Assembly (NCBI RefSeq): GCF_900100315.1 | Contig: NZ_FNFF01000013.1 | Location: 124,001-188,000, forward strand | Length of the DNA stretch: 64,000 nucleotides | Origin: Streptomyces indicus | Lineage (GTDB): Bacteria; Actinomycetota; Actinomycetes; Streptomycetales; Streptomycetaceae | Reading direction: 5' to 3' | In this document: positions 23,989-33,468 of the stretch, piece after piece | How the letters are laid out: each line of letters opens with the position of its first letter | Numbering within the stretch: the first letter of the stretch is position 1 | Made by a program: the position numbers and the translations under genes | Notes under the pieces: generated by a model | Told to the model about the DNA's origin: nothing | What the model saw: only the letters and a program-made list of their open reading frames with translations | The model's database searches: none

Positions 23989-24933
23989 TCAGCGCAGGAA
24001 CGGGTCCACCGCGACGGCCACGAAGAGCAGCGACACATAGGTGATGGACCAGTGGAACAGCCGCATCTCCTTGAGCTTCGCGCCCGTCACCTCGGCCTTC
24101 GCGCGGTTCTGCAGCGCGTGCGCCTCCCACAGCCAGAAACCGCCCGCGAGCAGCGCCACCAGCGTGTAGAACCAGCCGGTGTAGCCGAGCGGTGTGAGCA
24201 GCAGCGAGGCGCCGACCATGACCCAGCTGTAGAGGACGATCTGCCGGGCGACCACCTTGTTGGAGGCGAGCACCGGGAGCATGGGCACGCCGGCCCGCGC
24301 GTAGTCGTCCTTGACCTTCATCGACAGCGGCCAGTAGTGCGGCGGCGTCCAGAAGAACATCACCAGGAACAGGATGACCGGCGCGTACGACAGCGAGTTG
24401 GTGACCGAGGACCAGCCGATCAGGACCGGCATGCAGCCCGCGATGCCGCCCCACACGATGTTCTGCGAGGTCCGCCGCTTCAGGATCATCGTGTAGACGA
24501 CCGAGTAGAAGAGCAGCGCCCCGAGCGCCAGCCAGGCCGACAGCCAGTTGACCGCGAAGCCGAAGAGCAGCGTGGAGCCGATCGCGAGCGTGATGCCGAA
24601 GACCAGGCACTCGGTCGGGCTCACCATGCCCGTGACCAGCGGCCGCTGCGACGTGCGCTCCATGAGCGCGTCGATGTCGCGGTCGTACCACATGTTCAGG
24701 GCGTTGGCCCCGCCCGCCGACAGGTAGCCGCCGAGGCAGGTCACGAGGACCAGCCACAGGTCGGGCACCCCTTGTTCGGCGAGGAACATGACCGGCACGG
24801 TCGTGATCAGCAGCAGTTCGATGATCCGCGGCTTGGTCAGCGCGATGAACGCCATGACCCGGGCCTTGAACGGCCGACGACTTGTGCTCGCATTCTCAAG
24901 CACGCCCGCAGGACGGGACTCAACGGCCGTCAC
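23989..24933 (-). CDS. ctaB: protohaem IX farnesyltransferase (haem O synthase)
   Basis: 314-aa UbiA-family prenyltransferase that adds a farnesyl group to haem B, giving haem O, the substrate of CtaA. About nine membrane helices; the first Asp-rich prenyl-diphosphate site is NMWYDRDIDALMERTSQRPL and the second is WPLSMKVKDDYARAG. I chose the GTG at 24933 (VTAVESRPAG) with AGGGG at 5-nt spacing. It diverges from tkt across 328 bp. Confidence 0.93.
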   Translation of the reverse strand: MTAVESRPAGVLENASTSRRPFKARVMAFIALTKPRIIELLLITTVPVMFLAEQGVPDLWLVLVTCLGGYLSAGGANALNMWYDRDIDALMERTSQRPLVTGMVSPTECLVFGITLAIGSTLLFGFAVNWLSAWLALGALLFYSVVYTMILKRRTSQNIVWGGIAGCMPVLIGWSSVTNSLSYAPVILFLVMFFWTPPHYWPLSMKVKDDYARAGVPMLPVLASNKVVARQIVLYSWVMVGASLLLTPLGYTGWFYTLVALLAGGFWLWEAHALQNRAKAEVTGAKLKEMRLFHWSITYVSLLFVAVAVDPFLR

Positions 24934-25261
24934 GCACACCCCTGACAGAGACTCCCAGCGAGCACGCCGGACGTCTGTCGATGTGAACACCCGGTAAAGG
25001 CTCGCGCGTACCAGGCCACTGTAGAGGTTGGCCATACCTCGCCCTCCGCGGGGGTGGGTCGTGTTGCCCCGGCCGCACGCGGGCGCCTTCGACGGGCGGA
25101 TCCCGCCCGGGCCCGGCAGTCTGGAATGACTCGAAAAAGTGCACGCCTGTGCAGCGGTAGGCTCGACCTCGCCCCGGTGGGCGCATCGCCTGCAACGACG
25201 CAGCGCACGGACAGCACCGGATTCGACATGTGCAGCATGTGGAGAGGAGCCCTGACCCAGG
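24934..25261. promoter_or_regulatory. ctaB/tkt divergent intergenic region
   Basis: 328 bp without a supported gene. A -10-like TAGGCT (25158-25163) could serve tkt, though no good -35 is seen. A patch TCGAAAAAGT (25131-25140) is the only AT-rich stretch. No operator palindrome was recognised. Confidence 0.5.
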
Positions 25262-27349
25262 GTGAGCACCAAGCCGACCACCACAGACCTCGAGTGGACC
25301 GACCTCGACCAGCGCGCCGTGGACACCGGCCGCATTCTGGCCGCGGATGCCGTACAGAAGGTCGGTAACGGCCATCCTGGTACGGCGATGAGCCTGTCCC
25401 CGGCCGCGTACACCCTCTTCCAGAAGGTGATGCGACACGACCCGTCCGACCCGGACTGGGTGGGGCGCGACCGCTTCGTGCTCTCCGCGGGCCACTCGTC
25501 CCTGACGCTGTACATCCAGCTCTACCTGGCCGGCTTCGGCCTGGAGCTCGATGATCTGAAGGCGTTCCGGACCTGGGGCTCGAAGACCCCGGGGCACCCG
25601 GAGTACGGCCACACCGCCGGCGTCGAGACCACCACGGGCCCGCTCGGCCAGGGTGTCGCGAACGCCGTGGGCATGGCGATGGCCGCCCGCTACGAGCGCG
25701 GTCTGTTCGACCCGGAGACCCCGCTCGGGGAGTCCCCGTTCGACCACTTCGTGTACGCGATCGCCGGTGACGGCTGCCTCCAGGAGGGCATCTCCGCCGA
25801 GGCCTCCTCGCTCGCCGGCCATCAGAAGCTCGGCAACCTGATCCTGCTGTGGGACGACAACCACATCTCGATCGAGGGTGACACCGAGACCGCGGTCTCC
25901 GAGGACACCTGCAAGCGTTACGAGTCCTACGGCTGGCACGTGCAGCGCGTGGACCCGAAGCCGGACGGCGACCTGGACCCCGAGGCGCTCTACAACGCGA
26001 TCGCCGCCGCCAAGGCCGTGACCGACAAGCCGTCGTTCATCGCGATGCGCTCGATCATCGCCTGGCCGGCCCCGAACGCGCAGAACACCGAGGCCGCGCA
26101 CGGCTCGGCGCTCGGCGACGACGAGGTGGCCGCCACCAAGCGCGTCCTCGGCTTCGACCCGGAGCAGACCTTCGAGGTCGCCGACGAGGTCATCGCGCAC
26201 ACCCGCGGCGCCCTGGCGCGCGGCGCCGAGGCCCGCACCGAGTGGGAGAAGTCCCTCGCCGCCTGGCGCACCGCCAACCCGGAACGCGCCGCCGAGTTCG
26301 ACCGGATCAACGCGGGCGAGCTGCCGGCCGGCTGGGAGGAGAAGCTCCCCGAGTTCGAGACCGGAAAGGGCGTCGCCACGCGTGCCGCCTCCGGCAAGGT
26401 CCTGCAGGCGCTCGGCGCGGTGATCCCGGAACTGTGGGGCGGCTCGGCAGACCTCGCGGGCTCCAACAACACCACGATCGACAAGACGAGTTCCTTCCTT
26501 CCCGAGGGCAACCCGCTGCCGGAGGCCGACCCGTACGGCCGCACGATCCACTTCGGCATCCGCGAGCACGCCATGGCCGCGGCCATGAACGGCATCGCGC
26601 TGCACGGCCACACCCGTATCTACGGCGGCACCTTCCTGGTGTTCTCGGACTACATGCGCAACGCGGTGCGCCTGTCGGCCCTGATGCACCTGCCCGTCAC
26701 GTACGTGTGGACCCACGACTCCATCGGTCTGGGCGAGGACGGCCCGACGCACCAGCCGGTCGAGCACCTGGCCGCGCTGCGCGCGATCCCGGGTCTCAAC
26801 CTGGTCCGCCCGGCCGACGCCAACGAGACGGCGATCGCCTGGCGCGAGATCCTGCGCCGCGGCAAGAAGGACTACGGCAAGAGCGCCCCGCACGGCCTCG
26901 CGCTGACCCGTCAGGGCGTGCCGACGTACGAGCGCAACGAGGACGCCGCCAAGGGCGGTTACGTCCTGTTCGCGGCCTCCAAGGAGACCCCGGACGTGGT
27001 GCTCATCGCCACCGGCTCCGAGGTGCAGCTGGCCGTCGGCGCCCGCGAGGCCCTGGAGGCCGAGGGTGTCGCCACCCGCGTCGTCTCGATGCCGTGTGTC
27101 GAGTGGTTCGAGGCCCAGGACCAGGGGTACCGGGACAGCGTCCTGCCCCCGTCGGTCAAGGCGCGGGTCGCGGTCGAGGCCGGGATCGGTCTGACCTGGC
27201 ACCGCTTCGTCGGGGACGCCGGCCGCATCGTCTCGCTCGAGCACTTCGGTGCCTCGGCCGACGGCAAGGTGCTGTTCCAGGAGTTCGGTCTGACCGCAGA
27301 TGCAGTCACCGCCGCGGCGAAGGAATCTCTCGCCGCCGTTCAGCGCTGA
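25262..27349 (+). CDS. tkt: transketolase
   Basis: 695-aa thiamine-diphosphate enzyme moving two-carbon units between sugar phosphates in the non-oxidative pentose phosphate branch. The ThDP site is GDGCLQEGISAEASSLAGHQKLGNLILLWDDN, split by position but complete; GHPGTAMSLSPAAY and HTAGVETTTGPLGQG are substrate-site motifs, and FGIREHAMAAAMNGIALHG marks the pyrimidine domain. GTG start at 25262, with AGGAG 13 nt upstream. First gene of tkt-tal-zwf-opcA-pgl. Confidence 0.97.
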   Translation: MSTKPTTTDLEWTDLDQRAVDTGRILAADAVQKVGNGHPGTAMSLSPAAYTLFQKVMRHDPSDPDWVGRDRFVLSAGHSSLTLYIQLYLAGFGLELDDLKAFRTWGSKTPGHPEYGHTAGVETTTGPLGQGVANAVGMAMAARYERGLFDPETPLGESPFDHFVYAIAGDGCLQEGISAEASSLAGHQKLGNLILLWDDNHISIEGDTETAVSEDTCKRYESYGWHVQRVDPKPDGDLDPEALYNAIAAAKAVTDKPSFIAMRSIIAWPAPNAQNTEAAHGSALGDDEVAATKRVLGFDPEQTFEVADEVIAHTRGALARGAEARTEWEKSLAAWRTANPERAAEFDRINAGELPAGWEEKLPEFETGKGVATRAASGKVLQALGAVIPELWGGSADLAGSNNTTIDKTSSFLPEGNPLPEADPYGRTIHFGIREHAMAAAMNGIALHGHTRIYGGTFLVFSDYMRNAVRLSALMHLPVTYVWTHDSIGLGEDGPTHQPVEHLAALRAIPGLNLVRPADANETAIAWREILRRGKKDYGKSAPHGLALTRQGVPTYERNEDAAKGGYVLFAASKETPDVVLIATGSEVQLAVGAREALEAEGVATRVVSMPCVEWFEAQDQGYRDSVLPPSVKARVAVEAGIGLTWHRFVGDAGRIVSLEHFGASADGKVLFQEFGLTADAVTAAAKESLAAVQR

Positions 27350-27392
27350 CGCCCGTAGACGCTTCATACGACACGTAGGAGATGCAATTCCC

Positions 27393-28511
27393 ATGACAGA
27401 CGCACTCAAGCGCCTCTCCGAAGAGGGCGTCGCGATCTGGCTGGACGACCTGTCGCGCAAGCGCATCACGTCCGGCAACCTGGCCGAGCTCATCGACCAG
27501 AGCCATGTCGTGGGCGTCACGACCAACCCGTCGATCTTCCAGAAGGCGATCAGCAGCGGTGACGGTTACGAGCAGCAGCTCGCCGACCTCGCCGCCCGCA
27601 AGGTGACCGTCGAGGAAGCCATCCGCATGATCACCACCGCGGATGTACGGGACGCCGCCGACATCCTGCGCCCGGTCTTCGACGCGACCGACGGCCAGGA
27701 CGGCCGCGTGTCCATCGAGGTCGACCCGCGCCTGGCCCACAACACCAAGGCCACCGTCGCCGAGGCCAAGCAGCTGGCGTGGCTGGTGGACCGGCCGAAC
27801 ACCCTCATCAAGATCCCGGCCACCAAGGCGGGTCTGCCGGCCATCACCGAGACGATCGGCCGCGGCATCAGTGTCAACGTCACGCTGATCTTCTCGCTCG
27901 AGCGCTACCGCGAGGTCATGGACGCCTACCTCGCGGGTCTGGAGCAGGCCAAGTCCAAGGGCCTGGACCTGTCCAAGATCCACTCGGTGGCCTCGTTCTT
28001 CGTGTCCCGCGTGGACACCGAGATCGACAAGCGCCTCACCGCGCTCGGCACCGACGAGGCCACCGCCCTCAAGGGCAAGGCCGCCCTCGCCAACGCGCGG
28101 CTCGCGTACCAGGCGTACGAAGAGGTCTTCGGCTCCGACCGCTGGGGCGCCCTCGACAAGGCCGGCGCCAACAAGCAGCGTCCGCTGTGGGCCTCGACCG
28201 GCGTCAAGGACCCGGCGTACAAGGACACGCTGTACGTGGACGACCTGGTCGCGCCCGGCACGGTGAACACCATGCCGGAGGCCACCCTGGAGGCCACCGC
28301 CGACCACGGCGAGATCGTGGGCAACACCATCGCCGGCACCTACGAGCAGGCCCGCGCCGAGCTCGACGCCGTCGAGAAGCTCGGGATCAGTTACGACGAC
28401 GTCGTGCAGCTCCTGGAGGACGAGGGCGTCGAGAAGTTCGAGGCGTCCTGGAACGACCTGCTCAAGTCGACCGAGGCGGAGCTCAAGCGGCTCGCCCCTT
28501 CGGAGGGCTGA
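27393..28511 (+). CDS. tal: transaldolase
   Basis: 372-aa transaldolase of the long (TalB type 2) form. The Schiff-base Lys lies in TLIKIPATKAGLPAI; GVTTNPSIFQKAI is the N-terminal family signature and the DLVAPGTVNTMPEATLEA segment the C-terminal one. ATG at 27393 with GGAG at 11 nt. Couples with transketolase to recycle pentose phosphates to fructose-6-phosphate. 43 bp after tkt and 4 nt before zwf. Confidence 0.96.
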   Translation: MTDALKRLSEEGVAIWLDDLSRKRITSGNLAELIDQSHVVGVTTNPSIFQKAISSGDGYEQQLADLAARKVTVEEAIRMITTADVRDAADILRPVFDATDGQDGRVSIEVDPRLAHNTKATVAEAKQLAWLVDRPNTLIKIPATKAGLPAITETIGRGISVNVTLIFSLERYREVMDAYLAGLEQAKSKGLDLSKIHSVASFFVSRVDTEIDKRLTALGTDEATALKGKAALANARLAYQAYEEVFGSDRWGALDKAGANKQRPLWASTGVKDPAYKDTLYVDDLVAPGTVNTMPEATLEATADHGEIVGNTIAGTYEQARAELDAVEKLGISYDDVVQLLEDEGVEKFEASWNDLLKSTEAELKRLAPSEG

Positions 28512-28515
28512 CACC

Positions 28516-30045
28516 TTGACCGCACTCGGAGCGAACCCGCTCCGTGACGCAGCGGACCGACGGCTCCCGCGTATCGCGGGGCCGTCGGGCCTGGTGATCT
28601 TCGGCGTCACGGGCGATTTGTCGCGCAAAAAGCTGATGCCTGCCGTGTACGACCTGGCCAACCGCGGCCTGCTGCCGCCGGGCTTCTCGCTCATCGGCTT
28701 CGCCCGCCGCGAGTGGCAGGACGAGGACTTCGCGCAAGAGGTGCACGACGCCGTCAAGCAGCACTCGCGGACCCCGTTCCGCGAGGAGGTCTGGCAGCAG
28801 CTCATCCAGGGGATGCGCTTCGTCCAGGGCGACTTCGACGACGACGAGGCCTTCGAGACGCTGAAGTCCACGATCGAGGACCTCGACAAGAAGCAGGGCA
28901 CGGGCGGCAACTTCGCCTTCTACCTCTCCGTACCGCCGAAGTTCTTCCCCAAGGTCGTCCAGCAGCTCAAGAAGCACGGGCTCGCCGACCAGTCCGGCGA
29001 CTCGTGGCGGCGTGCCGTCATCGAGAAGCCCTTCGGGCACGATCTGGCCTCCGCCCAGGAGCTCAACTCGATCGTGCACGAGGTGTTCAAGCCGGACCAG
29101 GTCTTCCGGATCGACCACTACCTCGGCAAGGAGACCGTCCAGAACATCCTGGCGCTCCGCTTCGCCAACACGCTCTTCGAGCCGCTGTGGAACCGGTCGT
29201 ACGTCGACCACGTACAGATCACGATGGCCGAGGACATCGGCATCGGCGGCCGCGCCGGCTACTACGACGGCATCGGCGCCGCGCGTGACGTGATCCAGAA
29301 CCACCTGCTCCAGCTGCTCGCGCTGACTGCGATGGAGGAGCCCGCCTCCTTCGACGCGGATGCGCTCGCGGCCGAGAAGACCAAGGTGCTCGGCGCGGTG
29401 AAGCTGCCCGACGACCTGTCGACCGGCACGGTCCGCGGCCAGTACACGGCCGGCTGGCAGGGCGGCGAGAAGGTCATCGGCTACCTCCAGGAAGAGGGCA
29501 TCGACCCCTCGTCGAAGACCGACACCTACGCCGCGGTGAAGCTCCAGATCGACAACCGCCGCTGGGCGGGCGTGCCGTTCTATCTCCGTACGGGCAAGCG
29601 CCTCGGCCGCCGTGTCACCGAGATCGCCGTGGTCTTCCAGCGTGCGCCGCACTCCCCCTTCGACCACACGGCGACGGAGGAGCTGGGCCGCAACGCGCTG
29701 GTCATCCGCGTCCAGCCGGACGAGGGCGTCACCGTGCGCTTCGGATCCAAGGTGCCGGGCACCTCGATGGAGGTCCGGGACGTGTCCATGGACTTCGCGT
29801 ACGGCGAGTCCTTCACGGAGTCGAGCCCCGAGGCGTACGAGCGCCTCATCCTCGACGTCCTGCTCGGCGACTCCAACCTCTTCCCGCGTACGGAGGAGGT
29901 CGAGCTGTCCTGGAAGATCCTCGACCCGATCGAGCAGTTCTGGGACACCAACGGCAAGGCCGCCGAGTACCAGGCGGGCACCTGGGGTCCCGCCGAGGCG
30001 GACGAAATGCTCGAACGAGACGGACGGAGCTGGCGTCGGCCATGA
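28516..30045 (+). CDS. zwf: glucose-6-phosphate 1-dehydrogenase
   Basis: 509-aa NADP-dependent first enzyme of the oxidative pentose phosphate branch. Rossmann motif FGVTGDLSRKKLMPAVYDL (GxxGDLA/S-type), active-site signature RIDHYLGKETVQN with the catalytic His, and the EKPFG motif are all present. The start is a TTG at 28516 with GGAGGG inside the end of tal. It overlaps opcA by ATGA, which fits OpcA being a partner that assembles or activates this enzyme in actinobacteria and cyanobacteria. Confidence 0.97.
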   Translation: MTALGANPLRDAADRRLPRIAGPSGLVIFGVTGDLSRKKLMPAVYDLANRGLLPPGFSLIGFARREWQDEDFAQEVHDAVKQHSRTPFREEVWQQLIQGMRFVQGDFDDDEAFETLKSTIEDLDKKQGTGGNFAFYLSVPPKFFPKVVQQLKKHGLADQSGDSWRRAVIEKPFGHDLASAQELNSIVHEVFKPDQVFRIDHYLGKETVQNILALRFANTLFEPLWNRSYVDHVQITMAEDIGIGGRAGYYDGIGAARDVIQNHLLQLLALTAMEEPASFDADALAAEKTKVLGAVKLPDDLSTGTVRGQYTAGWQGGEKVIGYLQEEGIDPSSKTDTYAAVKLQIDNRRWAGVPFYLRTGKRLGRRVTEIAVVFQRAPHSPFDHTATEELGRNALVIRVQPDEGVTVRFGSKVPGTSMEVRDVSMDFAYGESFTESSPEAYERLILDVLLGDSNLFPRTEEVELSWKILDPIEQFWDTNGKAAEYQAGTWGPAEADEMLERDGRSWRRP

Positions 30046-31148
30046 AGATCGACCTCACGGACACCACCTCCAGCAAGATCAACAAGGCGCTCGTGCAGGG
30101 CCGCCGCGCGATCGGCACCCCGGCCGTCGGCATGGTGCTCACCCTCGTCATCGTCACCGACGAGGAGAACGCCTACGACGCGCTCAAGGCCGCCAGCGAC
30201 GCCTCGCGCGAGCACCCCTCGCGCACGCTCGTGGTCATCAAGCGCGCCTCGCGCACCCCGCGCGACCGCACGCAGTCCCGGCTCGACGCCGAGGTGCGGG
30301 TGGGCGCCGACGCGGGCACGGGCGAGACGGTGGTGCTCCGCCTGCACGGCGAGATCATCAACCACGCCCAGTCCGTGGTGCTCCCGCTGCTGCTGCCCGA
30401 CGCCCCCGTGGTCGTCTGGTGGCCGGTGAACGCGCCGCTGTCGCCCGCCACCGACCCGCTCGGTGCGCTGGCCCAGCGCCGTGTCACCGACACGTACGCG
30501 GCGGAGCAGCCGATCCACGAACTGACCGCGCGCGCCGAGACGTACACCCCCGGCGACACGGATCTGTCGTGGACCCGCATCACGCCGTGGCGCTCGATGC
30601 TGGCCGCCGCGCTCGACCAGGTCACCTGCAAGGTGAACGAAGTCGAGGTCGAGGGCGAGGAGTTCAACCCGAGCTGCGAGCTGCTCGCGATGTGGCTCGC
30701 GGACCGGCTCCAGGTCCCGGTGAAGCGTTCGCTGTCGGCGGGCCCGGGTCTGACGGCCGTACGGATGCAGACCGACTGCGGCCCGATCACCCTGGACCGC
30801 GCGGACGGCTCGCTCGCCACGCTCTCCATGCAGGGCCAGCCCGACCGTGCGGTGGCGCTGAAGCGGCGCGACACGGCCGAGCTGATCGCCGAGGAGCTGC
30901 GGCGGCTCGACCCGGACGACACGTACGCGTCCGCCCTGAAGTTCGGCGTGGACCGGCTCGGCGAGACGGCGGCGATGCAGACGGCGCCGTCGGCCTCGGA
31001 CGAGAAGCAGTCCGACGGGAAGCAGTCGGACGGGCAGCAGTCGGAGGACAAGCCGGCCGAGACCTCCTCCGAGTCGGGGTCCGCCCCGGCCAGGAAGAAG
31101 GCGGTCGCGAACGGCTCCCGTACGGCCAAGAAGGCGGCGGGCAAGTGA
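30042..31148 (+). CDS. opcA: glucose-6-phosphate dehydrogenase assembly protein OpcA
   Basis: 368-aa OpcA-family protein needed for full Zwf activity. The conserved core (1-315) contains VVWWPVNAPLSPATDPLGALAQRRVTD and NPSCELLAMWLADRL. The last 50 residues are low complexity: QSDG repeats followed by a Lys/Ala-rich end (ARKKAVANGSRTAKKAAGK), a Streptomyces-style basic tail. Translationally coupled to zwf (ATGA) and to pgl (GTGA). Confidence 0.95.
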   Translation: MKIDLTDTTSSKINKALVQGRRAIGTPAVGMVLTLVIVTDEENAYDALKAASDASREHPSRTLVVIKRASRTPRDRTQSRLDAEVRVGADAGTGETVVLRLHGEIINHAQSVVLPLLLPDAPVVVWWPVNAPLSPATDPLGALAQRRVTDTYAAEQPIHELTARAETYTPGDTDLSWTRITPWRSMLAAALDQVTCKVNEVEVEGEEFNPSCELLAMWLADRLQVPVKRSLSAGPGLTAVRMQTDCGPITLDRADGSLATLSMQGQPDRAVALKRRDTAELIAEELRRLDPDDTYASALKFGVDRLGETAAMQTAPSASDEKQSDGKQSDGQQSEDKPAETSSESGSAPARKKAVANGSRTAKKAAGK

Positions 31149-31930
31149 GCACAGCGCCCCAGCTGGTCGTCCACCGCGACAAGGACCTGATGGCCCAGGC
31201 CGCGGCGGCCCGCCTGCTCACGAAGATCGTGGACGCGCAGGCCGCCCGCGGCTCGGCGTCGGTGGTCCTCACGGGCGGCCGCAACGGCAACGGGCTGCTC
31301 GCCGCACTCGCCTCGTCCCCGGCCCGGGACGCGATCGACTGGTCACACCTCGATCTGTGGTGGGGCGACGAAAGGTTCCTGCCCGAGGGCGACCCGGACC
31401 GCAATGTCACGCAGGCCCGCGAGGCCCTGCTCGACGCGGTGCCGCTCGACCCGGCGCGGGTGCACGCGATGCCGGCCTCGGACGGCGCGTACGGGGACGA
31501 CGCGGACGCGGCGGCCGCCGCCTACGCGGAGGAGCTCGCGGCAGCCGCACGCCCCGAGAACCACGCCCAAGTCCCCTCCTTCGACGTGCTGTTGCTCGGC
31601 GTCGGCCCGGACACGCATGTGGCCTCGCTCTTCCCCGAGCACCCGGGCGTCCGTGAGACGGAGCGCATGGTCATCGGTGTGCACGGCGCGCCCAAGCCCC
31701 CGCCCACCCGCATCTCGCTCACGCTCCCCGCGATCCGCGCAGCGCGTGAGGTGTGGCTCCTCGCGGCGGGCGAGGACAAGGCGAAGGCCGCGGCCATCGC
31801 CCTGTCCGGCACCGGTGAGCTCCAGGCTCCGGCGGCGGGCGCGTACGGCCGCGCCCGCACCCTCTGGCTCCTGGACTCGGCGGCGGCGTCCCAGCTCCCC
31901 CGCGAGCTGTACCCGCCGTCCCTCGCGTGA
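31145..31930 (+). CDS. pgl: 6-phosphogluconolactonase
   Basis: 261-aa lactonase of the NagB/DevB type that hydrolyses 6-phosphogluconolactone, the product of Zwf. Motifs include SVVLTGGRNGNGLL, LWWGDERFLPEGDPDRN and the GVGPDTHVASLFPEHP loop with the catalytic His. The GTG at 31145 overlaps the opcA stop. Last member of the pentose-phosphate cassette; 13 nt before the DUF1801 gene. Confidence 0.95.
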   Translation: MSTAPQLVVHRDKDLMAQAAAARLLTKIVDAQAARGSASVVLTGGRNGNGLLAALASSPARDAIDWSHLDLWWGDERFLPEGDPDRNVTQAREALLDAVPLDPARVHAMPASDGAYGDDADAAAAAYAEELAAAARPENHAQVPSFDVLLLGVGPDTHVASLFPEHPGVRETERMVIGVHGAPKPPPTRISLTLPAIRAAREVWLLAAGEDKAKAAAIALSGTGELQAPAAGAYGRARTLWLLDSAAASQLPRELYPPSLA

Positions 31931-31943
31931 CCCGGGCCCACGC

Positions 31944-32297
31944 GTGAACCCCGAGGTACAGACCCTGCTCGCCCGCCAGTCCCCCGCAGTCGCGGAAACG
32001 GCCTGGCGGGCGGTCGGCCTGATCCTCGAGCTGTACCCCGACGCGGTGGTCACCGTGGACGGCGGCGACATCGGCTTCGGCTCGGGCACCGGCTACAGGG
32101 GCCTGGTCTTCGTGCTGTCGCCGCACACGTCCTGGGTCACGCTGGGTCTGGCGAACGGCGCGACACTGCCGGACCCTTCGGGCTTGCTGCAGGGCAAGGG
32201 CAAGGTCCACCGCCACGTCAAACTGCACACGCCGTCCGACGTCGACCGCCCGGCGCTGCGCGCCGTGATGGGTGAGGCGCTGGCGCGGCAGGCGTAG
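31944..32297 (+). CDS. DUF1801-like small protein
   Basis: 117-aa soluble protein; the region VVTVDGGDIGFGSGTGYRGLVFVLSP and the ending HVKLHTPSDVDRPALRAVMGEAL resemble DUF1801 (YdhG-like) proteins, whose function is unknown. GTG start at 31944 (VNPEVQTLL), 13 nt after pgl, so probably the tail gene of the tkt operon. The operon ends at the hairpin 32331-32354. Confidence 0.8.
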   Translation: MNPEVQTLLARQSPAVAETAWRAVGLILELYPDAVVTVDGGDIGFGSGTGYRGLVFVLSPHTSWVTLGLANGATLPDPSGLLQGKGKVHRHVKLHTPSDVDRPALRAVMGEALARQA

Positions 32298-32330
32298 GCC
32301 GGCTCCGAGTACCGCCCGGAACCGCCTTCC

Positions 32331-32354
32331 GGGTGCAGGCCGCCGCCTGCACCC
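32331..32354. terminator. bidirectional terminator, tkt operon / membrane gene
   Basis: GGGTGCAGG-CCGCCG-CCTGCACCC, perfect 9-bp stem with a 6-nt loop between convergent genes. Confidence 0.75.
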
Positions 32355-32369
32355 ATGGGTTACAGCCCG

Positions 32370-33329
32370 TCAGCTGCCGTATGGGTTACGGGGGTTGGGG
32401 CCCCCGGCTCCGTACGGATGCGTCTGCGGAGGCCCGTACGGCTGCCCCTGGGGTGGACCGTACGGATTCCCCTGGGGTGGACCGTACGGATTCCCCTGCG
32501 GCTGACCGTAGGGATGGCCGTGCCCCGCCGGCGGACCGTGCGGCGGCCTGGGCGGTGGGACCGTCGGTGTGGCGCGGACGTGCGGGTGGGCGCCGAGGCG
32601 GATGCCGTGGTGGCGACGCAGGCGGCTCATTTCGAACCAGGCGATCCCCGTCACCGTCAGGGGCGCGCCCAGAATGAACAGGACTCCCGCCGCGAGCCCG
32701 AGACCGTGCAGATCGCCGGTGAGCAGGTCGGGCAGGGCCATCAGCCAGCTCGTGACGGTCGCGAGCAAGGGCGGCAGGCACCGGTGGATGGCCGCCGTAC
32801 CGAAGAAGTTGCTGTTGACCTGGATGGCCGCCTGGGCGAGGAAGATCAGCGACCAGATGCCGCCGAAGGCCATGAAGAACGAGAACACCAGACCGCCGCC
32901 ACCGTTGCGGTTGCTGTGTGCGGCGGCCAGCGACAGCACTCCGAGGATCACGACCAGCGCGGCGACGAAGGAGAGCAGCACGCGCAGCGAGCCCAGAAGC
33001 GGCGACTTCAGGACTCCCAGCGGGCCGCTGCGGCGCCACACCAGCAGCATGCCCCCGACCGTGATCGGCGTGATGACCAGGAGGACCACGCCGGCGATGA
33101 GCACGTTCTCCATGACCTGCTCGAAATCGAAGCCGCGCACCACGAACATGTAGACGCCGACCGTCGCGATCATTCCCGCGATGATCCGGTAGCGCTTCAG
33201 GCGGTCGGCGACCGGGTCGAGCGATTCCGGGATCCAGGACGGATGAAAGAGCGCATAGGCGGCGCCTCTGGGCCACCAGCGTGACGTCTCCGCCGCGCTG
33301 CGCCGGTATCCGTACCGCCGTCTCACCAT
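32370..33329 (-). CDS. membrane protein with Pro/Gly/Tyr repeat tail
   Basis: 319-aa protein of unknown function. About seven hydrophobic segments (residues 45-240) are followed by a disordered tail of about 75 residues rich in Pro, Gly, Tyr and His. Three 8-residue repeats of the form QGNPYGPP in the tail are encoded by 24-bp DNA repeats (32436-32507). The N-terminus is basic (MVRRRYGYRRS). The ATG at 33329 has GGGGGAG at 5-nt spacing; the GTG six nt upstream would have none. A promoter TTGAGT-N16-TAAGAT lies at 33369-33396. Confidence 0.75.
   Translation of the reverse strand: MVRRRYGYRRSAAETSRWWPRGAAYALFHPSWIPESLDPVADRLKRYRIIAGMIATVGVYMFVVRGFDFEQVMENVLIAGVVLLVITPITVGGMLLVWRRSGPLGVLKSPLLGSLRVLLSFVAALVVILGVLSLAAAHSNRNGGGGLVFSFFMAFGGIWSLIFLAQAAIQVNSNFFGTAAIHRCLPPLLATVTSWLMALPDLLTGDLHGLGLAAGVLFILGAPLTVTGIAWFEMSRLRRHHGIRLGAHPHVRATPTVPPPRPPHGPPAGHGHPYGQPQGNPYGPPQGNPYGPPQGQPYGPPQTHPYGAGGPNPRNPYGS
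32436..32507. repeat. three 24-bp coding repeats
   Basis: GTACGG.TBCCCCTGSGGYKGACC at 32436-32459, 32460-32483 and 32484-32507, in frame inside the membrane protein's tail. Copies differ by a few bases, so this is a slippage-prone repeat. Confidence 0.8.
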
Positions 33330-33368
33330 GCCCACTCCCCCGAGTGCCGTGCCGTTCGCAGACCCGCG

Positions 33369-33396
33369 ATCTTAGCGGTCCGCAGGGAACACTCAA
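33369..33396 (-). promoter_or_regulatory. promoter TTGAGT-N16-TAAGAT
   Basis: Minus-strand -35 TTGAGT (33391-33396) and -10 TAAGAT (33369-33374), about 35-60 bp upstream of the membrane protein start. Confidence 0.55.
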
Positions 33397-33468
33397 CTCC
33401 GTTTCGGGGATGTGCACTTGACCCGGTTCCGAGGATGTGGCCCCGGGGGTGCCTGGGCAGCCTGGCGG

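Noticed and set aside
25110..25160. SigR-type promoter (GGAAT ... GTT) before tkt
   Set aside because: GGAAT is present at 25123-25127, but no GTT lies at the required spacing.
24920..27526. 868-codon minus-strand frame over tkt
   Set aside because: Shadow of transketolase; overlaps the ctaB start region and has no recognisable domain.
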